From a virus, in the IMG/VR virus record IMGVR_UViG_3300034523_000298, positions 1-33,186 of that record: 33,186 nucleotides of DNA. The stretch is one strand, 5' to 3'. This document shows, piece by piece, positions 1 to 6,639 of this stretch (position 1 is the stretch's first letter; each line of letters opens with the position of its first letter). Under the pieces are notes generated by a model. The model saw only the letters and a program-made list of their open reading frames with translations, did not search any database and had not been told where the DNA came from. The position numbers and the translations under genes were made by a program.

Positions 1-108
1 GACCCACTTGCGAATCGTGTTGCGCGCCAACCCGGTGCGCTTGGCTATCTCATGCAGCGACAGCTTGTCGCGGAAATACATCCGGCGAATTTTGCCCATC
101 ATTTCCAT
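1..108 (-). CDS. istA: IS21-family transposase IstA, N-terminal fragment
   Basis: Thirty-six codons read on the minus strand from ATG at 106-108 and continue off the window edge. The peptide starts MEMMGKIRRMYFRDKLS and runs on through a helix-turn-helix (HEIAKRTGLARNTIRKWV), the N-terminal DNA-binding segment of IstA. IstA is the DDE transposase of the IS21 family and normally works with the ATPase helper IstB, which is not in view. The truncation is caused by the window edge, so nothing can be said about whether the element is intact. Confidence 0.8.
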   Translation of the reverse strand, partial: MEMMGKIRRMYFRDKLSLHEIAKRTGLARNTIRKWV

Positions 109-161
109 ACTGATCACCCTGTGTTTTCCTGCTCAAAAATTGAGCAGAAGCAGTTGAACAC

Positions 162-213
162 CTGGGTCAGTTTTCAGTCGGCAGAACAGCCTCTACTGGG
201 TCAGTTTTCGGTC
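162..213. repeat. IS21 terminal direct repeats
   Basis: Two copies of CTGGGTCAGTTTTC(A/G)GTC lie at 162-179 and 196-213 with one mismatch, 34 bp apart and close to the inferred element tip. IS21-family ends carry such repeated transposase-binding sites. Confidence 0.75.
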
Positions 214-230
214 AGCGGCAACAATCCAAC

Positions 231-464
231 ATGATCAATCACCCAAAAGCGCAAGAGCAACGCTGGGTGGCCATTCATCGACTGGATACAGATGGTGATG
301 CTGAGTGGGCCGAGATCATGCGGATTCTGGAGGAGACTGACGGTCTGGAGATCACGCAGCTTGAGGACGGTGGAACAAAAATCGAATGGGAAATGCAGAG
401 CGAAGACGACCGAGAGGCACCGCCTGAGGAGCTGGAGGCGCTGGAAGAAGAAGCCCCGTTCTGA
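231..464 (+). pseudogene. DUF1654 family protein, 5' end probably removed by IS21 insertion
   Basis: The 77-residue reading frame shows the DUF1654 signature: INHPKAQEQRWVAIHRLD, then W..I...LEETDGLEIT..EDGG.KIEW, followed by an acidic tail rich in Glu. DUF1654 proteins are small pseudomonad and phage proteins of unknown function. Family members normally have about 20 to 30 residues (a Tyr/Leu-Gly-Arg-Val helix) before the point where this frame begins. Here the IS21 tip ends only 8 bp upstream, and there is no Shine-Dalgarno sequence before ATG 231, so this Met is probably internal to the original gene. It lies downstream of and convergent with the repressor gene. Expression from an IS-borne promoter is possible but nothing shows it. 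Confidence 0.6.
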
Positions 465-465
465 A

Positions 466-491
466 AAGAAAAAGCCCGCTCACGGCGGGCT
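466..491 (-). terminator. Rho-independent terminator of the repressor gene
   Basis: On the minus strand a stem GCCCGC-cgtga-GCGGGC is followed at once by TTTTTCTTTT, directly after the repressor stop codon. On the plus strand the hairpin also closes the DUF1654 frame, with a weaker T tract further on, so it may serve both convergent genes. Confidence 0.8.
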
Positions 492-494
492 CAA

Positions 495-1376
495 TCAGGC
501 TTTTTTTGCATTCCAGATCAGCAGGACCTTCGCGTGGATCGTAACGTCATCGATCCTGGCCTGCTGGTCTTTGTGTTTCTCGTTGTCGGAAATTAGCCAG
601 AAGTGGTCTTCATCGAAGAACTGCAGGCGCTTAATGTAAAGATGGCCGTGCCAGGTCAGGACGTAAATACCGTCTCCGACGAACTCGTTTACCCCGCGGT
701 CAACGATTAGCGGGTCTTTGTCGTTGATCGTGCCCTCCATGCTCTGCCCCCAGCCGAATATCATGGCCAATGCAGATTGGGAGGTATAGCTGACCCCTTT
801 TTCGTGCAGAACTGACTCCTTGACGATCACGTTTCGCATGACTTCGGTGTAGTCGGGAGGTACCTGTCCGTGCCCCATCGAAGCGCGTATGTCGTACTGT
901 GGGATGAAGATCTCGTCCTTCTTCACTTTCAGGCCTGAGAAATCTGCAGATACGACATTGCTTGGGCGTTCTTCGACCAGGGAGTCTGCAACTGCGGCCG
1001 CGATCTTCTGCTGGGCGTCCTCGTCCAGCTTCTTGCCGGCGTGCTTTTTCAGCATCGCCATTACCTTTTCTGCCGCGCCTTTCTTGTGGTCCTGATCACC
1101 GGTCGGAAGCGAGCGCAGCGATCGAATTTCGTCCGCCAGCCGCGGGCTGAACTGTTCGACAGGAACCTCCAAAAGCCTGGCCAGTACGGCTGCGAACTTT
1201 GCATTCAGTGGGTTGAGACCCTTGAAATAGAGGTTTACCGCAGCTGGTGTAATGCCGGCTTCGTCCGCGATTTTCTTCTGACTGAGCTTCAGATCGTTCT
1301 TGCGAGCGAGGAAAAGCGCGTGTGCCGCTTCGCATTCAGCCAGGCGGTCGGGAGGAAGGATTCGTTTCTTGGTCAT
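495..1376 (-). CDS. CI-like prophage repressor, HTH plus S24 peptidase
   Basis: This is the lysogeny repressor. Residues about 8-75 form an XRE/Cro-CI helix-turn-helix (LKLSQKKIADEAGITPAAV). The C-terminal half is an S24 (LexA/CI) domain with nucleophile Ser212 in GQSMEGT and general base Lys249 in LYIKRL, 37 residues apart as in LexA. RecA-stimulated self-cleavage, and so SOS induction, is expected. A textbook Ala-Gly cleavage pair is not visible; the likely cleavage region is RASMGHG. The start chosen is ATG 1376 (MTKKRIL). A slightly longer version from 1394 is possible. There is no Shine-Dalgarno before 1376, but a TATATG -10 box ends 8 bp upstream, which fits a leaderless mRNA like lambda PRM. 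The gene is divergent from cro across the operator region. Confidence 0.92.
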   Translation of the reverse strand: MTKKRILPPDRLAECEAAHALFLARKNDLKLSQKKIADEAGITPAAVNLYFKGLNPLNAKFAAVLARLLEVPVEQFSPRLADEIRSLRSLPTGDQDHKKGAAEKVMAMLKKHAGKKLDEDAQQKIAAAVADSLVEERPSNVVSADFSGLKVKKDEIFIPQYDIRASMGHGQVPPDYTEVMRNVIVKESVLHEKGVSYTSQSALAMIFGWGQSMEGTINDKDPLIVDRGVNEFVGDGIYVLTWHGHLYIKRLQFFDEDHFWLISDNEKHKDQQARIDDVTIHAKVLLIWNAKKA

Positions 1377-1384
1377 GGCGCGAA

Positions 1385-1390
1385 CATATA
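1385..1390 (-). promoter_or_regulatory. Candidate PRM -10 box for the repressor gene
   Basis: TATATG on the minus strand ends 8 bp before the repressor ATG, so transcription would begin at or next to the start codon. No good -35 is seen, as expected for an activated maintenance promoter. Confidence 0.4.
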
Positions 1391-1450
1391 CCAACGGTTA
1401 AAAAAATGGGAGAAACCATCGGTATGGACAGATAATCAACCGATGGTTAA
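1389..1450. promoter_or_regulatory. Operator region with three repressor/Cro-like sites
   Basis: Between cI and cro lie three related near-palindromes: ACCAACGGTTA at 1390-1400, AACCATCGGT at 1415-1424 and AACCGATGGTT at 1438-1448. The shared pattern is ACC(A/G)(A/T)(C/T)GGT. The third overlaps the space between the -35 and -10 of the cro promoter, and the first overlaps the putative repressor promoter. This is the layout of a lambda OR1-OR3 triad. The sites were read by eye; binding is inferred. Confidence 0.65.
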
Positions 1451-1453
1451 TAT
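1425..1453 (+). promoter_or_regulatory. Candidate PR promoter for cro and the early operon
   Basis: TGGACA at 1425-1430 matches TTGACA at five of six positions. It is followed by a 17-bp spacer and TAATAT at 1448-1453 (four of six to TATAAT). The spacer contains the AACCGATGGTT operator, so repressor binding would block this promoter. Confidence 0.55.
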
Positions 1454-1481
1454 CCGGGGTATGAACAACCGAGGCCTGATC

Positions 1482-1676
1482 ATGAGCGAGACCCCCCTCG
1501 ACAAATTCGTTGCTGAAAAAGGGCAGTCCGAAGCGGCCAGGCTTCTTCGCGTTACGGCACCTGCCATTCACAAGGCGCTGCTAGCAAAGCGAGACATCAG
1601 CGTCTTCGAGCTTCCGGGTGGCGGTTATTCGGCTATCGAGCGGAGGCCTTTTCCATCCCAGCGATCTGCTGCCTGA
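1482..1676 (+). CDS. Cro-like regulator
   Basis: This 64-residue protein is the first gene transcribed divergently from the repressor, the position of cro. Residues about 12-32 (GQSEAARLLRVTAPAIHKAL) fit a small helix-turn-helix of the Cro type. The C-terminus is basic, with Arg and Ser. The start at 1482 (MSETPLDKF) is preceded by GAGG about 7 bp upstream. An in-frame ATG at 1461 has no such site and lies only 8 bp from the putative -10. By family role it would repress cI and tune early transcription through the three operators. It could also be a YdaS-type antitoxin-like regulator, but its position favours Cro. Confidence 0.75.
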   Translation: MSETPLDKFVAEKGQSEAARLLRVTAPAIHKALLAKRDISVFELPGGGYSAIERRPFPSQRSAA

Positions 1677-1784
1677 CGAAGGAAGCCGCCATTTGATGGT
1701 GGTGATTATGTGAGATCTGGCATTGCGCCAGTAGATGGCTGAAACACCTGCGAATCCATCCAGTATTGGAATCGCAGACGAAAA

Positions 1785-1812
1785 AAAACCGCCTGGCAGG
1801 GCGGCTTTCTCT
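1785..1812 (+). terminator. Terminator-like hairpin between cro and the replication gene
   Basis: A run of A precedes a stem CCGCC/GGCGG (1789-1793 and 1800-1804), followed by CTTTCTCT. It lies where lambda has tR1, between cro and the replication genes, so it may limit early readthrough. The T tract is imperfect. No gene is seen in 1677-1834, and in particular no cII is recognisable. Confidence 0.5.
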
Positions 1813-1834
1813 ACAACTTGACACGAGTTGAAGC

Positions 1835-2692
1835 ATGACAAACATCGTCCCACTTGACAAGTCCAGGGGGTTTACCCGGATGGACAACCAGCTCATGGAT
1901 GGCCTGCTGGCTATCGATCTTCCGGCCCGGGAGATGAAGATTGTGCTGTATGTGGCCAAGGCCACCATCAACTACGGTGCGGGCGCTCAACGCATCCCGG
2001 CGACCGACATTGCGAAAGCCATCCATGCCCACCCTGACACCGTATCCAAGGCGGTTTCTAGTCTGCTGCGTCGTCGGGTTCTGTTCCGCGAGGGTGGTGC
2101 CCGGGGTGACATCGGCGTGAATGACCCGAAAGACTGGGTCTACGTCATTGAGCCGAAACAGACCAAAACAGCCGACTCGGCTGAAGTGGTCCGAATCGGC
2201 GACGAGTCGAAACAGACCAAAACCGCCGACTGCCTTCTTTATTCTAAGAATCTAACCCCCTATGTATTTCTTCCTTCGGAAGAAAATACATGCCCCCCCA
2301 GCGATGAGCAGCCGGCTCCGGCCAAAGCTGATCGCAAAGCACCGTTCGGGAAGGCCGCCATGCTGGCTGACAACCCTCACGGCCTGGATGAATCGCTGAT
2401 CGCTGACTACCTGACTGTCCGCAAGGCTGCCAAGGCCCCAGTGACCGCCCGGATTTGGGCGGGGCTGAACGTCAAACTGGAGCAGTGCAAGGCCTTCGGC
2501 ATCCAGCCAGCCCAAGCCCTGGAAGTCGCCGTTGAGAATGGATGGCGCGGCTTCGAGGTGGAGTGGGTGACCAAGCGCATCAGTGCGCAGTTGCCGGCCC
2601 AGGCAAAATCTCACAGCCGTCACCACGGCTTCAACGAACGCGACTACACCGCCGGCCTGGCCGAGCGTGAGGACGGCACCTATGCGATCTGA
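1835..2692 (+). CDS. Phage replication initiator, lambda O-like
   Basis: The 285-residue protein has an N-terminal winged-helix domain (about residues 10-95: MDNQLMDGLLAIDLPAREM, then IPATDIAKAIHAHPDTVSKAVSSLLRR), typical of phage O proteins that bind origin iterons. The middle is low-complexity, with KQTKTAD repeated twice. The C-terminal part (about 180-255, LIADYLTVRKAAK..VTARIWAGL) resembles the DnaT-like region that contacts the helicase loader. The gene is followed immediately by a DnaC-like ATPase, the usual O-P pairing. The DNA encoding the repeated middle looks like the origin itself. The start ATG 1835 gives the family N-terminus, and a GAGTTGAAG-type site precedes it. Confidence 0.82.
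   Translation: MTNIVPLDKSRGFTRMDNQLMDGLLAIDLPAREMKIVLYVAKATINYGAGAQRIPATDIAKAIHAHPDTVSKAVSSLLRRRVLFREGGARGDIGVNDPKDWVYVIEPKQTKTADSAEVVRIGDESKQTKTADCLLYSKNLTPYVFLPSEENTCPPSDEQPAPAKADRKAPFGKAAMLADNPHGLDESLIADYLTVRKAAKAPVTARIWAGLNVKLEQCKAFGIQPAQALEVAVENGWRGFEVEWVTKRISAQLPAQAKSHSRHHGFNERDYTAGLAEREDGTYAI
2155..2291. other. Candidate replication origin inside the O-like gene
   Basis: Two 23-bp direct repeats starting GAAACAGACCAAAAC lie at 2155-2177 and 2209-2231 with one mismatch. They are followed by an A+T-rich stretch (about 2235-2290) that is unusual in this G+C-rich gene. That stretch contains the palindrome ATTCTAAGAAT (about 2243-2253) and a long hairpin at 2262-2291, with arms of 13 to 14 bp and loop TTC. 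Iterons next to an A+T-rich unwinding region inside the O gene is the arrangement of lambda ori. Confidence 0.55.
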
Positions 2693-2705
2693 ATCGGTGA
2701 TCACC

Positions 2706-3494
2706 ATGTCCGAGGTGAAAAACGCCGCTGGTTTCCGTATCCAGCCAGCTGACTGTGAGCATCACGGCGCTTTCGAGCAGCGGGTGACCATGCTGATGGG
2801 GCGCGAAATCGTCGGGCGTTGCCCTGAGTGCGAGAAAGTTGCCATTGCCGAGCGCGAAGCCAAGCAGCTGGCGGAGGACACCCGCCTGAAGCGTGAGGCG
2901 ATGACCCGAAAGCTGGGTTCGGCGCTGATCCCGAAGCGTTTCGCCGACCGCACCCTGGCCAACTATCGCGTCGAGCACGAGGGCCAGCGCAAGGCCTTGG
3001 CCTACTGCACTCGCTACGTGGCGGCGTTCGAGGAAATCGAGCGCACCGGCCGCTGCCTGATGCTGCTGGGAAAGGTTGGTACCGGAAAGACGCACCTGGG
3101 CGCGGGCATGGCCAACGAGCTGATGCGCAACACCTCGGCCACCGCCGTCTACCGCACGGTGGGCGCGATTCTGCAGTCCATCCGCGCCACTTACGACCGC
3201 CACAGCGAGCAATCCGAGGCCGACATCCTGTCCAGCCTGATCGAGCCGTCGCTGCTGGTGCTGGACGAGGTTGGCGCGAGTAAGGAACAGCCGAGTGAAT
3301 TCGAGCTGACCACCCTGTTTTCAGTCATCAACGGGCGCTACGAGCAGATGCGCCCCACGGTAGTGATTTCCAACCTCGACCGAGACCAGCTGCGTCACGC
3401 CATGGGCGAGCGCTGCTACGACCGCCTGCGCGAGGGAGGAGGGGTGATTGTGCCCTTCGAGTGGGAATCGCACCGTGGCAAGGAGGAGTTCTGA
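2706..3494 (+). CDS. DnaC-like helicase loader ATPase (lambda P functional analogue)
   Basis: The 262-residue protein belongs to the DnaC/IstB-type AAA+ ATPases. The N-terminal region carries Cys/His pairs (CEHH near 17-20 and CPEC near 39-42), a probable small zinc site. Walker A is GKVGTGKTH at about residues 118-126, Walker B is LLVLDEVG near 181-188, and a sensor Asn lies in VVISNLD. It should load the host DnaB helicase at the origin marked by the O-like protein. ATG 2706 has GGTGA 5 bp upstream and follows the O stop by 13 bp. An alternative ATG at 2682, with a GAGGA upstream, would overlap O and add eight residues. Confidence 0.85.
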   Translation: MSEVKNAAGFRIQPADCEHHGAFEQRVTMLMGREIVGRCPECEKVAIAEREAKQLAEDTRLKREAMTRKLGSALIPKRFADRTLANYRVEHEGQRKALAYCTRYVAAFEEIERTGRCLMLLGKVGTGKTHLGAGMANELMRNTSATAVYRTVGAILQSIRATYDRHSEQSEADILSSLIEPSLLVLDEVGASKEQPSEFELTTLFSVINGRYEQMRPTVVISNLDRDQLRHAMGERCYDRLREGGGVIVPFEWESHRGKEEF

Positions 3495-3496
3495 CC

Positions 3497-3793
3497 ATGC
3501 GGCAAACCAAGCTGACCAAGGCCGCGCGCGGCAGGGAGTGCCAGGTGCGCATTCCGGGCGTATGCAACGGCAACCCCGAGACCACCGTCCTGGCACACTA
3601 CCGGCTGGCCGGCACCTGCGGAGTCGGCAAGAAGCCGCACGACCTGCAGGGCGCGTGGTGCTGCAGCGCCTGCCATGACGCTTGTGACGGGCGCAGCAAG
3701 GCCGTGGACCGCGATACCGCCCGCCAATACCACGCCGAGGGCGTCATGCGCACGCAGGCGCTTTTGCTGAACGAAGGGGTGCTGATCGCATGA
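3497..3793 (+). CDS. DUF1364 family putative nuclease
   Basis: The 98-residue protein shows the DUF1364 pattern: ARGRECQVRIPGVCNGN, then VLAHYRLAG.CGVGKKP, then GAWCCSACHDACDGR. The four cysteines and the CxxCHD motif form an HNH-like, metal-binding fold, and the family is found in phage recombination and replication regions beside Nin-type genes. The start at 3497 is preceded by GGAGG at 3482-3486 and lies 2 bp after the loader stop codon. It overlaps the next gene by 4 bp (ATGA). A role in DNA processing during replication or recombination is inferred from the motif and the neighbours. Confidence 0.8.
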   Translation: MRQTKLTKAARGRECQVRIPGVCNGNPETTVLAHYRLAGTCGVGKKPHDLQGAWCCSACHDACDGRSKAVDRDTARQYHAEGVMRTQALLLNEGVLIA

Positions 3794-4218
3794 ATGCCCC
3801 CGCCCTTCGCCCGTTCAAGGCCAAGCCGGCCCGCGCCAAGCCCGTCGACCGGGAAGGGCAGGAGCAGGCCGCGCTGATGCAGGAACTGCAGCTGCGCTAC
3901 CCGCAGGCCTACAAGCTGATCTATCACGTGCCGAACGGCGGGCACCGGGTCAAGGCCGTGGCCGCCAAGCTGAAGGGGCAGGGCGTGAAGGCCGGCGTGC
4001 CCGATCTGGTGCTGCCCATGGCGCGCGGCGGCTACTTCGGCCTGTACATCGAGTTCAAGGCCATGCCGCCGTTCGACGCGCCGGTATCGCCAAGCCAGGA
4101 CGCCTACCTGCAAGCGCTGGCTGCCCAGGGCTACCTGGCCATTGTGTGCCGGGGCAACATCGACGCGGTCGAAGCCATCCGATCCTACCTGCTGCTGCCT
4201 GCGACGGTGGCTGCATGA
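3790..4218 (+). CDS. VRR-NUC domain nuclease
   Basis: The 142-residue protein matches stand-alone phage VRR-NUC proteins of the PD-(D/E)xK superfamily. After a basic N-terminal tail, residues about 22-120 carry the domain: EGQEQAALMQ helix, HVPNGG, GVKAGVPDLVLP with the catalytic Asp, and LYIEFKA supplying the E-x-K pair, then a conserved Gln region (SPSQDAYLQALAAQGY). Such nucleases act on branched DNA or support recombination. It overlaps both neighbours by 4 bp, indicating translational coupling within the early operon. Confidence 0.85.
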   Translation: MNAPALRPFKAKPARAKPVDREGQEQAALMQELQLRYPQAYKLIYHVPNGGHRVKAVAAKLKGQGVKAGVPDLVLPMARGGYFGLYIEFKAMPPFDAPVSPSQDAYLQALAAQGYLAIVCRGNIDAVEAIRSYLLLPATVAA

Positions 4219-5513
4219 GCGCGACCCGGGAAGTGAAGCTGAGCGAAGCGGAGGTGCGCCGGCAGGCCGCCGACAAGTCGGTACGCGACCTGCGCGACCC
4301 ACGGCATCCCGGCCTGTACCTGCGCTTCTGGAGCAACCGCGAGCGCGGAACCTGGCACCTGGTGCGCGGCAAGCGGTGGGTGCCGATCGCACGCTGGCCC
4401 GACCTGACCGTGGCAGCAGTGTTGGCCGAGCTACCCACGCTTCGTCAGCGCCTGATGCGCGACCCAGCCACCGCGCCGGTCGCCTCGGGCATGGCCACCG
4501 TGGGCCAGCTGCTCGACTGGTACGGAGACCGGATGGCCCGCGACCGTTCGCTGTCTTCGAAGCGCCAGGCCGCTTGCCGTTCCGCCATTGGGCAGCACCT
4601 GCGCCCGTGCCTGGGTGATCTGCCAGTCAAGTATGTGACCGCTGAGCTTATCGACAAGCACTTGATCTGGCCGGGTCAGGCCAAGCTGTCGCTGTCCTAC
4701 CTGCGGCAGATGTTCGGCATGCTGCTGACCGCCTTCCGACAAGCCCTGAAGCTGGGGATTATCGACAGCAATCCCTTGGCCGGAGTGCGCTTCAGTGACT
4801 TCACCAGGGCACGAATCACCCCCAAGGCCGCCCGCCTGCGTGGCGTGCACCTGCCCGAGTTGATACAGCAACTGGCCCGGGCCTTCGATGCGGCCCCTCA
4901 CGACGCCATGCTGGCCCTGATGATGCTGGCCCACGGCACCCGGATCGGCGAGACCCGCATGGCCCGCTGGAGCGATATCACGCTGGCCGCTGCCGAGTGG
5001 TTCATTCCTGCTGCCCACGCAAAAAACCGCACCGAGCACCGTCTTCCTCTGACAGACCAGGTGAAGGCGCTACTGATCCGGTACCGGTCGATTCAGCAGG
5101 CCCAGGGGTATGAGGGTGTGTACCTGTTCCCGAACCGTCGCGGCCACTGCCTGAGCGAGACCCAGGCCAGCATGGTGTTCACTCGCCTGGGGCAGGGTGA
5201 GTGGACCAGCCACGATCTGCGCAAGGTATCCCGCACCACCTGGACTGACCTCGGGATCGACGGCCACATCGGCGAGATGCTGCTGAACCACACCCTGGGC
5301 AAGATCGCCAGCACCTACATCCACACGCAGGCCATGGAGCAGCGCAAGTTGGCGCTGGAGAAGTGGCATGCGTGGCTTGATCGGATCGGTTTCGCGGCCA
5401 TCCACGGCCTTAAAGAGACCTTATTTGAAATCCCGCAGAACTCGCCAGAAGCCAATGGCGACGAGGCCTCGGGCGACCTTAGCGAATTAGTGATTAGCGA
5501 GGATTCGAAATGA
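4215..5513 (+). CDS. Internal tyrosine recombinase (second integrase)
   Basis: The 432-residue protein is a complete tyrosine recombinase. Catalytic residues are visible: Arg243 (HGTRIGETR), a Lys in HAKNRTEHRLPL, His333 and Arg336 (SHDLRK), His359 (LLNHTLGK) and Tyr368 (ASTYIHT). Residues about 20-80 look like an arm-binding domain, and 95-190 form the SAM-like core-binding domain. It is encoded in the middle of the early operon with ATGA overlaps on both sides, not beside an attachment site, so its job may be dimer resolution or recombination during replication. The tail after about residue 390 is acidic and unlike the family core. Whether it can also integrate the phage is open. Confidence 0.85.
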   Translation: MSATREVKLSEAEVRRQAADKSVRDLRDPRHPGLYLRFWSNRERGTWHLVRGKRWVPIARWPDLTVAAVLAELPTLRQRLMRDPATAPVASGMATVGQLLDWYGDRMARDRSLSSKRQAACRSAIGQHLRPCLGDLPVKYVTAELIDKHLIWPGQAKLSLSYLRQMFGMLLTAFRQALKLGIIDSNPLAGVRFSDFTRARITPKAARLRGVHLPELIQQLARAFDAAPHDAMLALMMLAHGTRIGETRMARWSDITLAAAEWFIPAAHAKNRTEHRLPLTDQVKALLIRYRSIQQAQGYEGVYLFPNRRGHCLSETQASMVFTRLGQGEWTSHDLRKVSRTTWTDLGIDGHIGEMLLNHTLGKIASTYIHTQAMEQRKLALEKWHAWLDRIGFAAIHGLKETLFEIPQNSPEANGDEASGDLSELVISEDSK

Positions 5514-5773
5514 CGAATATCGACACGATCCGCGCCGAATTCGAGCGCACCAACGCCCGCGATCATCGCCGCACACCTCCAAAGGGCAATAACTACATCG
5601 ACCCAATGGCCCAGCCTGATTGGGAGTCGTTCCAGAAGGGGTGGGAAGCCTCTCGCAAGTCGATGTGTGTCAAAAACCCTTTCGAGCTGATCATCGGTGA
5701 CCCTGATGGGCAGTGGGCGCACGAGGTGGCTGAAAAGTCGTTGCGTGCCCAAGGCTTCAAGGTGGTCGGTTGA
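5510..5773 (+). CDS. Small phage protein, function unknown
   Basis: The 87-residue, hydrophilic protein overlaps the recombinase stop (ATGA) and the next gene (TGATG), so it is translated as part of the early operon. It carries DWESFQKGWEASRK, a segment common in small phage early proteins, but no catalytic motif, membrane span or zinc site is visible. No function can be assigned. Confidence 0.7.
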   Translation: MTNIDTIRAEFERTNARDHRRTPPKGNNYIDPMAQPDWESFQKGWEASRKSMCVKNPFELIIGDPDGQWAHEVAEKSLRAQGFKVVG

Positions 5774-6087
5774 TGAAGAAGCACGGCCCAGCCTTCAAGA
5801 AGGCCGTGATCAAGCTGGATCAGTGCCCTATGTGCCGTGGGAGAGCGGTCACCAAGGGCTTGTTTCACGAACTTCCATGCGGCCACTGCAACGCCTCGGG
5901 CTGGGTAGTGGCGGCAACTGGTGAGGCCCTGCCTCTGGATGAGCTGGTGACCCAGCTCAGCATGAGGCTGCACGCCGCGACACGGCAGATCGAGCAGTTG
6001 AAGAACCCTCAGGCATCCGGGCCTGAGGCGACATATCAGGGAAGCAACCAGCGTGGTGCTGGGCGCGCCAACTACATCGGGGATTGA
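5773..6087 (+). CDS. Small zinc-ribbon protein, DnaJ-type CxxCxG repeats
   Basis: The 104-residue protein has two paired-cysteine motifs, CPMCRG (about residues 17-22) and CGHCNASG (about 36-43). Their spacing is that of one zinc site of the DnaJ central domain. The C-terminal half is a short helix followed by a Gly/Gln/Asn-rich tail. It overlaps its upstream neighbour (TGATG) and is followed 11 bp later by the Q-like gene. Small zinc-ribbon proteins often sit in this place in Pseudomonas phages, but the function is unknown. Confidence 0.72.
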   Translation: MKKHGPAFKKAVIKLDQCPMCRGRAVTKGLFHELPCGHCNASGWVVAATGEALPLDELVTQLSMRLHAATRQIEQLKNPQASGPEATYQGSNQRGAGRANYIGD

Positions 6088-6098
6088 GGGGGAAGGAC

Positions 6099-6440
6099 AT
6101 GAGCAACGTAGAGAAGTCGGCTGAATACTTGCTGGAACACTGGGGCCGCTGGGTTGTGCTTGGCTCCGGCGTATCGTGCTGTGCATCGCGGGAAAACACG
6201 ATCCTCGATCCGATGATCACGGACGATGACGCGTTGTTCATTGATCGCCTGGTCGGGCGACTGAGCAAGCGGTACCCCGAGTGTGGTCAGGTCATCATCA
6301 AGTACTACTCCTCCCGCGACACCTCGCTCAGGGATGTGGGTAAGAAGCTCGGCTTTGGCGAGGAGAAGACAAGGCAGCTGTGGAAGGCAGGTGTGGCCTG
6401 GATCGATGGAGCAATCGATATTCGACGCGAAGCCGCTTGA
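6099..6440 (+). CDS. Antiterminator Q-like protein
   Basis: The 113-residue protein has the layout of the short phage Q-type antiterminators. The N-terminus contains WGRWV and a SCCASRE segment. The C-terminal half looks like a sigma-region-4-type helix-turn-helix (YYSSRDTSLRDVGKKLGFGEEKTRQLWKAGVAWID). The start at 6099 is preceded by GGGGAAGGA. It is the last early gene and is followed by a strong-looking promoter overlapping its stop codon, a terminator, and then the holin. That is the lambda Q-PR'-tR'-S order, which supports the assignment. It should let polymerase pass the terminator at 6528 and transcribe the late genes. Confidence 0.8.
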   Translation: MSNVEKSAEYLLEHWGRWVVLGSGVSCCASRENTILDPMITDDDALFIDRLVGRLSKRYPECGQVIIKYYSSRDTSLRDVGKKLGFGEEKTRQLWKAGVAWIDGAIDIRREAA

Positions 6441-6465
6441 CAACCCCGGTCCTCATCCGTATCTT
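6437..6465 (+). promoter_or_regulatory. Candidate late promoter PR'
   Basis: A perfect -35 TTGACA (6437-6442) overlaps the Q stop codon, with a 17-bp spacer and a -10 TATCTT (6460-6465). Transcription would start near 6472, about 55 bp before the terminator at 6528. The order of Q gene, promoter, terminator and lysis gene is that of lambda PR'. Confidence 0.65.
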
Positions 6466-6527
6466 TCATGTTACTTTGCGGTAGGTGCGCGAGAGCAAAC
6501 TCGCCATCACCAGCATCCTCCTTAGAG

Positions 6528-6552
6528 CCTCGGCATTTGCCGGGGTTTTTTC
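6528..6552 (+). terminator. Candidate tR' terminator ahead of the late genes
   Basis: The stem CCTCGGCA-ttt-GCCGGGG is followed by TTTTTTCG TTTT. It is the only terminator between the candidate late promoter and the holin, so it is the natural target of Q antitermination. No gene is seen in 6441-6639. Confidence 0.75.
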
Positions 6553-6639
6553 GTTTTCGGCTCCACCACACCCATCTCCCCGAGCTGGGTGTGCTGTTGG
6601 GGCCGAACCTATTCCGCTCCCCAAAAGGGAGGAACCGAG

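Larger units (their letters stand above)
1..223. mobile_element. IS21-family insertion sequence, one end only
   Basis: The stretch carries the beginning of an istA-type transposase reading off the left edge, and a terminal region with two near-identical 18-bp repeats, the multiple-terminal-repeat layout typical of IS21-family elements. Read inward on the minus strand, the tip is probably TGTTGCCGCTGAC, ending near position 223. A perfect 8-bp inverted repeat (129-136 and 140-147, CTGCTCAA/TTGAGCAG) sits just upstream of istA. The other end and the target duplication lie outside the window, so the exact boundary is inferred. Confidence 0.75.
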
